Of a stretch of 51,438 bases of DNA, positions 1-8,495 are shown in pieces. The notes under the pieces are model-generated. The model did no database searches, was not told where the DNA came from, and saw nothing but the letters and a program-made list of their open reading frames with translations. Origin of the DNA: Bacillota bacterium (GTDB lineage Bacteria > Bacillota > Sulfobacillia > JAJZYS01 > JAJZLH01); the NCBI GenBank assembly GCA_021803575.1, contig JAJZLH010000012.1:1-51438 (forward strand), read 5' to 3'. How positions within the stretch are numbered: position 1 is the stretch's first letter; every line of letters starts with the position of its first letter. Both the position numbers and the translations under genes were made by a program.

Positions 1-1
1 G

Positions 2-568
2 ATCCTGGTGCTCTTGCCGTTCATCGACCGCATCCCGCACCGCAAGCCGGCTGAACGCAAGGGCTATCTCTTCTCCGGCGGCGTGGTGGTGGCGGCCATC
101 GCCGTGCTCACCTACCTGGGCGCCGTCAACCAGGGCGTGGCCGCACCCGTGCAGGCCGCATCCAGCTACCTGGCCGTCAACGCCGCCACCAAGACGGCGA
201 CTCTCACCCTGGACGGCGGCTATGGCACCGAAAACGGCGGCTTCAACTTCAACGGGGCCTCGGCCGGTGCCATGGTGGTGACCATCCCCCAGGGCTGGAC
301 CCTGGACGTGGCCTTCACCAACGATGGCAGCCTGAACCACTCGGCCGCCATCACCGCCTCCCCCACCTCCTCCACGCCGGTGGTGGCCAGCGCCGAGACG
401 CCGGGTCCAACCCTGGGCACCGCCCCTGGCGGCAAGGCCAGTTTCACCTTCAAGGCAGCGACCGTCGGCAACTTTGTGATCGGCTGCCTGGTGCCTGGCC
501 ATCTCCAGCTCGGCATGTGGGCTAAGCTGGTGGTGGCTCCCAGTGGGGCGCCCACCATCAAGCTCTGA
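2..568 (+). CDS. C-terminal part of a cytochrome b-like protein fused to a sulfocyanin-like cupredoxin domain (5' truncated by window)
   Basis: The reading frame is open from the first bases, so the gene begins upstream; the GTG at 8 is probably internal. Numbering from that GTG, residues 1-20 (LLPFIDRIPHRKPAERKGY) look like the loop before the last helix of cytochrome b/b6 proteins, and residues 22-42 form one hydrophobic membrane helix. Residues 55-178 resemble sulfocyanin, a blue copper protein: FNFNG near 79-83, a beta-rich core, and copper ligand candidates H111, C160, H165 and M170 in the pattern CLVPGHLQLGM. The copper domain would sit outside the membrane, next to the quinol-oxidising cytochrome, and could receive electrons from it. 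Domain recognition is from memory of the families. The upstream part of the cytochrome is not visible. Confidence 0.72.
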   Translation: MLVLLPFIDRIPHRKPAERKGYLFSGGVVVAAIAVLTYLGAVNQGVAAPVQAASSYLAVNAATKTATLTLDGGYGTENGGFNFNGASAGAMVVTIPQGWTLDVAFTNDGSLNHSAAITASPTSSTPVVASAETPGPTLGTAPGGKASFTFKAATVGNFVIGCLVPGHLQLGMWAKLVVAPSGAPTIKL

Positions 569-666
569 GCGCCCGAGGCGGCGCTAGCTGATTTCACCCG
601 GCGGCCCTGTGCCGTTGCCCACGCTGACGATCGGCCAACCGCACCCGGCGGGCCGGGAAGGACGGG

Positions 667-1902
667 ATGAAGATGGCATCGCAGAGCCCTGCCAGCGGTG
701 AACTGATCAGCTTTGAGGGCGGCCAGATGCACACGCCCGACCGCCCCCTGGTGGCCTTCATCGAGGGCGACGGCATCGGCGTCGACATCTGGCCGGCCAC
801 CCAGGCCGCCGTGGACGCCGCCGTAGAGGCTGCCTACCATGGCCGGCGCCAGATTGTCTGGACCGAGGTGCTGGCCGGGGAGAAGGCCCACCAGCGGGTG
901 GGCACCTACCTGCCGGCGGCCACCTTGGAGGAGCTGCGCCGGGTGAAGGTGGGGATCAAGGGGCCGCTCACCACGCCGGTGGGCGGAGGTATCCGCTCCT
1001 TGAACGTGGCGCTCCGCCAGGAGCTGGACCTGTATGCCTGCGTCAGGCCGGTACGCTACTACCCGGGCGTGCCCAGCCCGCTCAAGAATCCTGAGCGGGT
1101 CGATATGGTGATCTACCGGGAGAACACCGAGGACGTGTATGCCGGCATCGAGTGGCAGTCCGGCTCGGCCGAGGCCGGCCGGCTGATCCGAAGCCTGCGC
1201 GATGAGCTGGGTGTCAGCATTGATCCCCAGTCCGGCGTCGGCATCAAGCCGATCAGCCCCACCGCCTCCAAGCGGCTGGTGCGGCGAGCGATCGCCTACG
1301 CTGTGTCGGCGGGCCGTAAGTCGGTGACGCTGGTGCATAAGGGCAACATCCAGAAATTCACCGAGGGAGCCTTCCGGGACTGGGGCTACGAGGTGGCAGC
1401 GGAGTTTTTGGGCCAGGTCGTGCTGGAGCGGGACCTCGATGGGCCGCCCCCCCCCGGCCAGGTGGTGATCAAGGACCGCATCGCCGACAACATGTTCCAG
1501 CAGGTGCTGCTCCACCCCGAGGCCTACGATGTGATCGCCACCACCAACCTGAACGGCGACTACCTGTCTGATGCCATCGCCGCCGAGGTGGGCGGCATTG
1601 GCATGGCACCGGGCGCCAACCTGTCCGACCAGGCGGCGATCTTCGAGGCCACCCACGGCACCGCGCCCCGCCATGCCGGCAAGGACGAGGCGAACCCGGG
1701 CAGCCTGATGCTGTCTGCGGTGATGATGCTCACGGCGATGGGATGGCAGGAGGCGGCGGCCATGCTGGAGGGCGCCCTGGCCCGCACCATCGCCTCAGGC
1801 GTCGTCACCTACGACCTGGCTGGCCCCGGCACCAGCCGGGTATCCACCTCGGCGTTCGCCCGGGCCATGATCTCGCGCATGCACCCAGAAGGAGGCAATT
1901 GA
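667..1902 (+). CDS. icd: isocitrate dehydrogenase
   Basis: A TCA-cycle enzyme that oxidatively decarboxylates isocitrate to 2-oxoglutarate. The 411-residue protein matches the E. coli Icd type closely: [20 protein letters not shown] (S111 is the equivalent of the regulatory Ser113), [33 protein letters not shown] and the C-terminal [16 protein letters not shown]. The residues that choose the coenzyme are unusual: R335-H336 replace the Lys-Tyr of NADP enzymes, A342 replaces Val, Y382 is kept, and the later Arg is G386. NADP versus NAD use is therefore open. ATG 667 follows GGAAGGA; ATG 673 is an alternative start. The gene is followed at once by mdh, suggesting an operon with malic enzyme and sucCD. 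Confidence 0.95.
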   Translation: MKMASQSPASGELISFEGGQMHTPDRPLVAFIEGDGIGVDIWPATQAAVDAAVEAAYHGRRQIVWTEVLAGEKAHQRVGTYLPAATLEELRRVKVGIKGPLTTPVGGGIRSLNVALRQELDLYACVRPVRYYPGVPSPLKNPERVDMVIYRENTEDVYAGIEWQSGSAEAGRLIRSLRDELGVSIDPQSGVGIKPISPTASKRLVRRAIAYAVSAGRKSVTLVHKGNIQKFTEGAFRDWGYEVAAEFLGQVVLERDLDGPPPPGQVVIKDRIADNMFQQVLLHPEAYDVIATTNLNGDYLSDAIAAEVGGIGMAPGANLSDQAAIFEATHGTAPRHAGKDEANPGSLMLSAVMMLTAMGWQEAAAMLEGALARTIASGVVTYDLAGPGTSRVSTSAFARAMISRMHPEGGN

Positions 1903-1903
1903 G

Positions 1904-2836
1904 ATGAGCAGGCGCCCAAAGGTAACCCTGGTCGGAGCCGGAAACGTCGGTGCCACCACCGCCATGTGGCTGATGGCCCGCAACATCTGCGACCTGGTGC
2001 TGTTCGACGTGGTGGAGGGCTGGCCGCAGGGCAAGGCGCTGGACCTGGCCGAGGCGGCTCCGATCTTCGGTCACACCGTGGCGGTGAGCGGCACCAATGA
2101 CTTCGCCGATACCAAGGACTCGGACGTCCTGGTCGTCACTGCCGGATCGCCCAGGCGGCCGGGGATGAGCCGCGACGACCTGCTCAAGGTGAACAACGAT
2201 GTCATCTCCGATGTGGTGTCACGGGCGGTGGCAGTATCACCCCAGGCGGTGGTGATTGTCGTCACCAACCCCGTGGACGTGATGACCTTTGTCGCCCAGC
2301 GCGCCTCCGGCCTCCCGCACCAGCGCGTGTTCGGCATGGCCGGAGGCCTCGACTCGGCCAGATTCCGTACCTTCCTGGCCTGGGAGCTGGGGGTGTCCGC
2401 CAAAGACGTGTTCGCCTTTGTGATGGGCGGCCATGGTGACCAGATGGTGCCGCTGGTGCGCTACTCGACGGTGGGCGGCGAACCGGTGGAAAAGCACCTC
2501 TCCAAAGAGGCGCTGGACCGCATCGTGACTCGGACCAGAGGCGGCGGCGGCGAAATCCTGCAGCTGCTCAAGACCGGTTCCGCCTTCGTCGCCCCGGCGG
2601 CGGCCACGGCGGAAATGGTGGAGGCGGTGCTGCTCGACCAGCGCCGCACCATCCCGGTGGTGGCCTACCTAGAAGGCGAATACGGGCAACGGGACGTCTA
2701 CGTCGGGGTTCCGGCCGTGGTTGGCAAGTCCGGTGTGGAGCAGGTGGTGGAGATCGACCTCAGGCCCGAGGAAGCAGCCGCCTTCAGAGCCTCCGTCGAG
2801 GCGGTGCGGGGACCGCTCGGGGTGCTGGGCTTCTGA
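1904..2836 (+). CDS. mdh: malate dehydrogenase (LDH-like type)
   Basis: Interconverts malate and oxaloacetate with NAD(H). The 310-residue protein has the Rossmann motif GAGNVG (11-16), D35 at the end of the second strand (NAD preference), substrate arginines in GSPRRPGMSRDD (the second Arg, rather than the Gln of lactate dehydrogenases, points to malate), the D150/R153 pair and catalytic H177 in GGHGDQMVPL. ATG 1904 lies one base after the icd stop and about 8 bases after AGAAGGAGG, a strong ribosome-binding site inside the end of icd. The two genes are almost certainly co-transcribed and probably translationally coupled. Confidence 0.95.
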   Translation: MSRRPKVTLVGAGNVGATTAMWLMARNICDLVLFDVVEGWPQGKALDLAEAAPIFGHTVAVSGTNDFADTKDSDVLVVTAGSPRRPGMSRDDLLKVNNDVISDVVSRAVAVSPQAVVIVVTNPVDVMTFVAQRASGLPHQRVFGMAGGLDSARFRTFLAWELGVSAKDVFAFVMGGHGDQMVPLVRYSTVGGEPVEKHLSKEALDRIVTRTRGGGGEILQLLKTGSAFVAPAAATAEMVEAVLLDQRRTIPVVAYLEGEYGQRDVYVGVPAVVGKSGVEQVVEIDLRPEEAAAFRASVEAVRGPLGVLGF

Positions 2837-4092
2837 GCCGGCACTGGCTGAGCCGGGATCGCGCCCTGCGCTATCACAGCCAGCGCCGCGGCAAGATCGA
2901 GATCACGGCCAAGATGCCGCTGGACGACATGGACGGCTTGTCGCTGGCCTATACCCCTGGCGTCGCCGAACCGTGCCGCGAGATCCACAGCCACCCAGAG
3001 ACGGTCTTCTCCTACACCAATCGGGGCAACCAGGTGGCGATCTTGACCGACGGGTCGGCGGTGCTGGGCCTGGGTGACATCGGCGCCGAAGCCTCCTTGC
3101 CAGTGATGGAGGGCAAGGCGGTGCTGTTCAAGCGCTTCGGCGGCGTGGACGCCTTCCCGATTTTGGTGGGGAGTCAGGACCCGGATGACATCTGCCGGGT
3201 GATGGAGCTGATCGAACCCGGCTTCGGCGGCGTCAACATCGAGGACATCGCCGCACCGCGTTGCTTTGTGGTGGAGCGGCGGCTCAAGCGCTCCCTGACC
3301 GTGCCGGTCTTCAACGACGACCAGCACGGCACCGCCATCGTGGTGGGAGCCGCCTTCATGAATGCGATCCAGGTGGCCAACCGGCAGATCGGATCGGTGC
3401 GGGTGGTGATCAACGGCGCCGGGGCGGCCGGCATTGCCGTGGCCCGCATGCTGCTCGACCTGGGCGTGGCGGATCTGTCCCTGGTCGACCGCCAGGGCCT
3501 GATCTGGGCCGGCCGAGCCGGCCTGAACGAGGAGAAGGAGGAGATTGCCCAGCGCACCAACCCGGAGCGCCGGGAGGGCGACCTGACCCAGGCGCTGAAG
3601 GGTGCCGACGTGGTGATCGGCCTGTCGGTGGCCGGAGCCCTGACCATGGAGATGCTCTCCGGAATGCGGCCGGACGGCGTGGTATTCGCCCTGGCCAACC
3701 CGGTGCCGGAGATCTGGCCGGTGCAGGCGCTGGAGGTCGGAGCCTTGGTGGTGGGTACCGGGCGGTCGGACTTTCCGAACCAGATCAACAACGTGCTCGG
3801 CTTTCCGGGCGTGTTCCGGGGGAGCCTGGACGTACGGGCCAAGGAGATCAGCACCGGCATGCACCGCGCCGCCTCGCTCGCCATCGCCAGTCTGGTCGGA
3901 GGCGAGCTCAGGCCCGACTACATCATCCCATCACCGCTCGATCCGCGAGTGGCACCGGCCGTTGCCGAAGCGGTGGCCCGCGCCGCCCTGGACGAGGGGC
4001 TGGCCACCGTCACCGATCTCGATCCCAAGGAGATCGGCCGGCGACTGAGCGAGGAGACGGCGGGACCGCGAGAAGGGGGAGACCTGAACTGA
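2833..4092 (+). CDS. NAD(P)-dependent malic enzyme, probable CTG start
   Basis: Oxidatively decarboxylates malate to pyruvate. The frame encodes [24 protein letters not shown], the nucleotide-binding [17 protein letters not shown] and [10 protein letters not shown], all typical of the short bacterial malic enzymes. The first ATG is at 2914, but homology continues upstream: [14 protein letters not shown] fits the N-terminus of the family. No ATG, GTG or TTG lies in frame between the mdh stop and 2914. A CTG at 2833 overlaps the mdh TGA as CTGA, exactly as at the next gene junction (4089), giving a 419-residue protein of normal length. CTG 2848 or 2866 cannot be excluded, and the ribosome-binding site here is weak. 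Function is secure; the start is inferred. Confidence 0.88.
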   Translation: MSRHWLSRDRALRYHSQRRGKIEITAKMPLDDMDGLSLAYTPGVAEPCREIHSHPETVFSYTNRGNQVAILTDGSAVLGLGDIGAEASLPVMEGKAVLFKRFGGVDAFPILVGSQDPDDICRVMELIEPGFGGVNIEDIAAPRCFVVERRLKRSLTVPVFNDDQHGTAIVVGAAFMNAIQVANRQIGSVRVVINGAGAAGIAVARMLLDLGVADLSLVDRQGLIWAGRAGLNEEKEEIAQRTNPERREGDLTQALKGADVVIGLSVAGALTMEMLSGMRPDGVVFALANPVPEIWPVQALEVGALVVGTGRSDFPNQINNVLGFPGVFRGSLDVRAKEISTGMHRAASLAIASLVGGELRPDYIIPSPLDPRVAPAVAEAVARAALDEGLATVTDLDPKEIGRRLSEETAGPREGGDLN

Positions 4093-5198
4093 AGCTCTAT
4101 GAGTACCTGGCCAAGGACGCCCTGCGCCAGGCCGGGATCCCGGTGCCAGAGGGGCGCCTGGCCAGCACGGTGGCGGAGGTGGCGGCGGCGGTGGCCGAAA
4201 TCGGGCCTGCGGCCGTGAAGGCGCAGGTGCTGGTCGGCGGCCGCGGCAAGGCCGGCGGCATCCGCTTCGCCGAGAACCGGCAGGAGGCAGAGGCGGTGGC
4301 TGGGGCCATCCTGGGCATGAACCTGAAGGGGTACCTGGTCGAGCGGGTCTACGTCGAAGAGAAGCTGGCCGTGGACGCCGAGTACTACGTATCGGTCACG
4401 GTCGACCGCAGCGCCAGAAGGCCGCTGATCATGGCGTCGGCCAAGGGCGGCATCGAGATTGAGGACGTGGCTGAAGAGGACCTGGTGCGCCGCCACGTCG
4501 ACCTGTCCTTCGGCCTGCCCGCCTACCTGGGGCGCGAGATCGCGGCCGAGATGGGGCTTAGCGGTGACCTGGCAAAACAGGTGGCGACCATCATCGGCCA
4601 GCTCTACGACGTGTTCCGCAGCCACGACGCCGAACTGGTCGAGATCAACCCCCTGGTGCGGAGCGGCGAGCGGATCGTGGCCGCCGACGCCCGGCTCAAC
4701 ATCGACGACAGCGCCCTCTATCGCCACCCCGGCCTGCCCGAGGTGGACGAGGGAACCGCCCTCGAGAAGAAGGTGCACGCCATCGGACTCGCCTACGTCG
4801 AACTGGACGGCGACGTGGCGATCATGGCGAACGGTGCCGGCATGTCGATGGCCACGCTGGATGCGGTGCAGCACTTTGGCGGCCGGCCGGCCAACTTCCT
4901 GGACGCCGGCGGCGGCGCCAGCGTGGAGCCGACGGCCCAGGCCATTGAGGTGCTCTGCGAGATGCATCCCAAGGTCATCCTGATCAACATCTTCGGTGGC
5001 ATCACCCGCTGTGACGACGTGGCCCGGGCCATCACCCAAGTCAAGGCCGGGCCGGGCATCCCGGTGCCGCTGGTGGTGCGGCTGGCCGGAACCAACGAAC
5101 AGGCCGGCATCGAGATCCTGAAGGCGGCGGGCATCCAGGCCTACCGCGACATGGACCAGGCCGCCCAAGAGGCGGTCCGGCTGAGCAAGGAGGCGTGA
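4089..5198 (+). CDS. sucC: succinyl-CoA synthetase beta subunit, CTG start
   Basis: With SucD it makes succinate, CoA and a nucleoside triphosphate from succinyl-CoA. The first residues from CTG 4089 are (M)[19 protein letters not shown], which align from residue 1 with the usual SucC start (MKLHEYQAK). Further ATP-grasp motifs are GGRGKAGGIRF, EINPLV, LDAGGGASVEPTAQAI and NIFGGITRCDDVA. The CTG overlaps the malic enzyme stop as CTGA and lies about 6 bases after AAGGGGGAG, a strong ribosome-binding site. No ATG, GTG or TTG exists near this position in frame, so CTG initiation is well supported. The 369-residue product is slightly shorter than E. coli SucC (388). The sucD start follows within two bases of the stop. 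Confidence 0.93.
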   Translation: MKLYEYLAKDALRQAGIPVPEGRLASTVAEVAAAVAEIGPAAVKAQVLVGGRGKAGGIRFAENRQEAEAVAGAILGMNLKGYLVERVYVEEKLAVDAEYYVSVTVDRSARRPLIMASAKGGIEIEDVAEEDLVRRHVDLSFGLPAYLGREIAAEMGLSGDLAKQVATIIGQLYDVFRSHDAELVEINPLVRSGERIVAADARLNIDDSALYRHPGLPEVDEGTALEKKVHAIGLAYVELDGDVAIMANGAGMSMATLDAVQHFGGRPANFLDAGGGASVEPTAQAIEVLCEMHPKVILINIFGGITRCDDVARAITQVKAGPGIPVPLVVRLAGTNEQAGIEILKAAGIQAYRDMDQAAQEAVRLSKEA

Positions 5199-5199
5199 C

Positions 5200-6072
5200 G
5201 TGGGCATCCTGATCGACCGTGCGACCAGAGTGATGGTGCAGGGCATCACCGGCAACCAGGGCTCGTTTCACGCCGGCCAGATGAAGGCATACGGGACACA
5301 GGTGGTGGCCGGCACCTCGCCGGGCCGAGGCGGCAGCCTGCATGAGGGCATCCCTGTGTACGACCGGGTGAGGGACGCTGTCCAGGAGACCGGCGCCAGT
5401 GCGTCGTGCATGTTTGTGCCGGCACCCTTCGCCAAGGATGCCGCCTTCGAGGCCCTGGCCGCCGGCATCCAGCTGCTGGTCATGGTCCCCGAGCACGTGC
5501 CGGTCCAGGACACGATCGCCATCTTGGAGTACGCCCGCTACCAGGGAGCCGTGGTGCTGGGCCCAAACACCTTCGGCCTGATCACCGCCGGTGAGGCCAA
5601 GATGGGCATTCCCCCCAATCACATCTTTCAGCCGGGCCCGATCGGCATCGTGGCCCGCTCCGGTACCTTGTCCTATGAGATTGCTGACGCCCTGACCAGA
5701 GCCGGGCTGGGCCAGACCACCGCCGTCGGCATGGGCGGGGATCCGGTGGCGGGCCAGACCTTTAACGAGATCCTGCACCGCTTCGATCAGGACCCGGCCA
5801 CGGAGCTGGTGGTGATGGTAGGCGAGATCGGCGGCAGCGCCGAGGAAGAGGCAGCCCCCTTCATCCAGCGCATGAATAAGCCGGTGGTCGCCTATCTGGC
5901 CGGTAAGGCGGCACCAGCCGGAAAGCGGATGGGTCACGCCGGGGCCATCATCGAGCGCGGCCGGGGCACCCTGGAATCCAAGCGCCAGGCCCTGGAAGGG
6001 GCGGGCGCCACGGTGGTGGAGATGCCGTGGGACGTCGTGCCGGCTGTCCAGCGCCGCCTCGCCAAAGGCTGA
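5200..6072 (+). CDS. sucD: succinyl-CoA synthetase alpha subunit
   Basis: The CoA-binding and phosphohistidine subunit of succinyl-CoA synthetase. The N-terminal CoA-binding fold has QGITGNQGSFHAGQM and GTSPGRGG; the phosphorylated histidine is H246 in GKRMGHAGAII; VGEIGGSAEEEAA is also typical. The 290-residue length is normal. GTG 5200 begins one base after the sucC stop, and the AAGGAGG inside the end of sucC serves as its ribosome-binding site. It is the last gene of the icd-mdh-malic enzyme-sucCD run: a new promoter for marR lies about 45 bases downstream. Confidence 0.95.
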   Translation: MGILIDRATRVMVQGITGNQGSFHAGQMKAYGTQVVAGTSPGRGGSLHEGIPVYDRVRDAVQETGASASCMFVPAPFAKDAAFEALAAGIQLLVMVPEHVPVQDTIAILEYARYQGAVVLGPNTFGLITAGEAKMGIPPNHIFQPGPIGIVARSGTLSYEIADALTRAGLGQTTAVGMGGDPVAGQTFNEILHRFDQDPATELVVMVGEIGGSAEEEAAPFIQRMNKPVVAYLAGKAAPAGKRMGHAGAIIERGRGTLESKRQALEGAGATVVEMPWDVVPAVQRRLAKG

Positions 6073-6115
6073 GCCGGGGCCGAGGCAGCGGCACAAAACT
6101 TTAGGGGCCGCCTTC

Positions 6116-6144
6116 TTGCCACCAGCCGAGCCGGTGCCTATACT
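6116..6144 (+). promoter_or_regulatory. sigma-A-type promoter for marR, probably giving a leaderless mRNA
   Basis: TTGCCA (6116-6121), a 17-base spacer and TATACT (6139-6144). Transcription would begin about 6151, while the marR ATG is at 6152, so the message would have little or no leader. No Shine-Dalgarno sequence precedes that ATG. Confidence 0.7.
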
Positions 6145-6151
6145 TACCGTT

Positions 6152-6643
6152 ATGCTAACCAATACCGACGCCGAGCGCGAATCGATCCGTCGCTGTGTGG
6201 ATGCGTACATGGAGGCGCTGCAGCGGGCCGACTCGCTGCAGTTGGACGTGTGGCTCTCGCACGGCATCACGATCGGGCAGCTGCGCACGCTGCGCCAGCT
6301 GGAAGGCGGCGCCCTGATCGCCGGCGACCTGGCCGAGCGGGTCGGTCTGCACCCGGCGTCCTTGACCCGCACCCTGGACAAGCTGGAGGAGAGCGGCTGG
6401 GTGGAGCGCACGCCCTGCGACGAGGACCGCCGCCGGGTCTGGGTGTCCCTGACCGAGGAGGCGAGGAGGCGGCTGAAGCGGCGGCGGGGCGGGGTCAGGC
6501 AGATCCTGGAGCGGGCTGCCGCCAGCATGACGACTGCCCAGCGGCTGGCCATGAGCGACGGCCTGCGGGCCTTCGCCGGCGCCCTGCCCGAGGATCTGAG
6601 GCTCTCGCCTGATCCTACTGAGGTTGGTGAGGGCCGCCCGTGA
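6152..6643 (+). CDS. MarR-family transcriptional regulator
   Basis: A winged-helix regulator of about 163 residues. The helix-turn-helix is in AGDLAERVGLHPASLTRTLD, followed by the wing VERTPCDEDRRRVWVSLT with the Asp-x-Arg-Arg wing tip common in MarR proteins. The frame is open further upstream to a TTG at 6116, but that codon lies in the -35 box, so ATG 6152 is preferred. The gene overlaps the start of an MFS exporter gene (GTGA), the usual layout of a MarR repressor with the pump it controls; the ligand cannot be told from the sequence. An operator may overlap the promoter just upstream, but I see no clear palindrome there. Confidence 0.88.
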   Translation: MLTNTDAERESIRRCVDAYMEALQRADSLQLDVWLSHGITIGQLRTLRQLEGGALIAGDLAERVGLHPASLTRTLDKLEESGWVERTPCDEDRRRVWVSLTEEARRRLKRRRGGVRQILERAAASMTTAQRLAMSDGLRAFAGALPEDLRLSPDPTEVGEGRP

Positions 6644-8427
6644 GCGCTGCACCGAATCCCGCGCCCTCTGCTCGCCACGGTCTCGAGTACAAATGGGTAG
6701 CGCTCGCCAACACCACGGTCGGCACCCTGATGGCCACCATCAACAGCACCATCGTGCTGATCTCGCTGCCGGTGATCTTCCGCGGCCTGGCGGTCAATCC
6801 TCTGGCCCCCGGCCAGACCGGGCTCTTGCTTTGGGTGCTGATGGGCTACAACCTGGCCACCACCGTGCTCCTGGTCACCTTTGGCCGCATCTCCGACACC
6901 TACGGCAAGGTGCGCTTTTACAACCTGGGCTTCATGGTCTTCACCCTCGGTTCGTTGCTGGCGGCCTTCACACCCAGTCTCGGGCTGGCCGGGGAGTGGG
7001 AGTTGATCGCCTTCCGGGCAGTCCAGGGCGTGGGTGGCGCCTTCCTGTTCGCCAACTCGGCCGCCATCCTGACCGACGCCTTCCCCTCCGACCAGCGGGG
7101 ACTGGCGCTCGGCATCAACCAGATCGCCGCCATCGGCGGCAGCGTGCTGGGGCTGGTGCTGGGCGGCCTCCTGGCTGCCGTCGACTGGCGGCTGGTCTTC
7201 CTGGTCAGCGTGCCGATCGGGGTGGCCGGCACCATCTGGAGCTACAAGAAGCTGCGCGAGGTGGGAGTAACCACCCGTCAGCCGCCCGACCTCTGGGGCA
7301 ATCTCAGTTTTGGCATCGGCCTCACCCTCTTGATGGTGGCACTCACCTATGCCCTGTTGCCCTATGGCAATCAGGCGATGGGCTGGACGAGCCCGCTGGT
7401 CGAGTGGGGCGGAGGCATCGGTCTCCTCCTGCTGGTGGCCTTCGGCCTGATCGAGCGGAGGACCGCCTACCCGATGTTCCAGCTCCGCCTGTTCGCCATC
7501 CGCTCCTTTTCCGCCGGGAACCTGAGCGGCTTTTTGGGCGGCCTGGCCAGGGGCGGGCTGCAGTTCATGCTGATCATCTGGCTACAGGGCGTGTGGCTGC
7601 CGCTGCATGGCGTCGCCTTCTCGCAGACCCCCCTCCAGGCCGGCATCGACACCCTGCCGATGATGGTGGGCTTCATGGTGGCCGGCCCGATCAGCGGCAC
7701 GCTGTCCGACCGCTACGGCGCCAGGACCTTTGCCACCCTGGGCATGCTGGTCTCGGCCTTCGGCTTCTGGCTCTTGACCACCCTGCCCCCCGACTTCGCC
7801 TTCGGCCCATTTGCCCTCTACCTCGGCACCCTGGGAGTGGGCATGGGCCTGTTCGCCGCCCCCAACACGGCCTCGATCATGAACTCGGTGCCAGCCGCTT
7901 ACCGGGGCGTCGCCTCTGGCATGCGGGCCACCTTCCAGAACGCAGCGGTGATGATGAGTCTGGCCGTCTTCTTCACGCTGGTCATCTCCGGCTTGACCAC
8001 GCGCCTGCCGCACGCCCTCTTCGCAGGCTTCACGGCGGCTGGCCTGAGCTCGGCGGTGGCGACGCCCCTGTCGCATATGCCGCCGGTGGTGGCGCTCTTC
8101 TCCGCTCTGCTCGGCTACAACCCCCTCGCCCACCTCTTGCCGCCGGCCCTGTTGGCCGCCCTGCCCAAGGCGGCGGTCGCCCACCTCTTGGGGACGCGCT
8201 TCTTTGCCGGACTGATGTCCGCCCCGTTCAGCGCCAGCGTGCACGTCGCCTTCTACATCTCAGCTGGCATGTCGGTGGTGGCGGCCGTGGCCTCCCTGAT
8301 GCGAGGCGGCCACTACGTGTGGCAGAACGATCCCCAGATGTCCAGCCTGCCGATGGTCCCAGATCGCCCGGACGGCGAAGCGGAAGATGCCGGATCGGCT
8401 GAGCCGGAGGCGGCGGGCGGGGACTAG
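6640..8427 (+). CDS. MFS transporter, DHA2 (14-helix drug:H+ antiporter) type
   Basis: A 595-residue integral membrane protein with about 14 hydrophobic helices. It carries the MFS motif A variant GRISDTYGKVRFY after the second helix, the motif-C-like region GGSVLGLVLGGLLAAVDWR and a second motif-A-like GTLSDRYGARTF in the second half. A long loop (about residues 470-530) before the last helix is common in 14-helix exporters. The start is GTG 6640, overlapping the marR stop by 4 bases, so translation is coupled and the MarR protein probably represses both genes. The substrate is unknown; export of toxic organic compounds is the family role. Confidence 0.87.
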   Translation: MSAAPNPAPSARHGLEYKWVALANTTVGTLMATINSTIVLISLPVIFRGLAVNPLAPGQTGLLLWVLMGYNLATTVLLVTFGRISDTYGKVRFYNLGFMVFTLGSLLAAFTPSLGLAGEWELIAFRAVQGVGGAFLFANSAAILTDAFPSDQRGLALGINQIAAIGGSVLGLVLGGLLAAVDWRLVFLVSVPIGVAGTIWSYKKLREVGVTTRQPPDLWGNLSFGIGLTLLMVALTYALLPYGNQAMGWTSPLVEWGGGIGLLLLVAFGLIERRTAYPMFQLRLFAIRSFSAGNLSGFLGGLARGGLQFMLIIWLQGVWLPLHGVAFSQTPLQAGIDTLPMMVGFMVAGPISGTLSDRYGARTFATLGMLVSAFGFWLLTTLPPDFAFGPFALYLGTLGVGMGLFAAPNTASIMNSVPAAYRGVASGMRATFQNAAVMMSLAVFFTLVISGLTTRLPHALFAGFTAAGLSSAVATPLSHMPPVVALFSALLGYNPLAHLLPPALLAALPKAAVAHLLGTRFFAGLMSAPFSASVHVAFYISAGMSVVAAVASLMRGGHYVWQNDPQMSSLPMVPDRPDGEAEDAGSAEPEAAGGD

Positions 8428-8460
8428 CAGGGAACTCCGGCGGCAAGTCCCGAACCCTTG

Positions 8461-8480
8461 CCGGTCGGCTGATCGACCGG
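8461..8480. repeat. short inverted repeat before the ferredoxin-NADP reductase gene
   Basis: CCGGTCG (8461-8467) is matched by CGACCGG (8474-8480) around a 6-base loop, in the 68-base gap between the MFS gene and the reductase gene. It could be an operator or a weak hairpin; there is no T-run to mark it as an intrinsic terminator. Confidence 0.4.
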
Positions 8481-8495
8481 ACGAGGGGGTGTCGG

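Noticed and set aside
220-1674. A 484-codon minus-strand frame opposite icd and the copper-domain gene
   Set aside because: It is the antisense shadow of clearly identified genes; long opposite-strand frames are expected at this GC content and the product resembles nothing.
2834-2913. A frameshift fusing mdh and malic enzyme
   Set aside because: Both proteins have complete normal ends; a CTG start explains the junction without an error, and sucC shows the same layout.
2698-3864. A 388-codon minus-strand frame opposite the malic enzyme
   Set aside because: Shadow of a conserved + strand gene, with no ribosome-binding site and low-complexity His/Gly/Arg content.
3261-4088. An in-frame N-terminal extension of sucC
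   Set aside because: It overlaps the conserved malic enzyme in another frame and is Arg/Gly-rich; the SucC family start falls exactly at CTG 4089.
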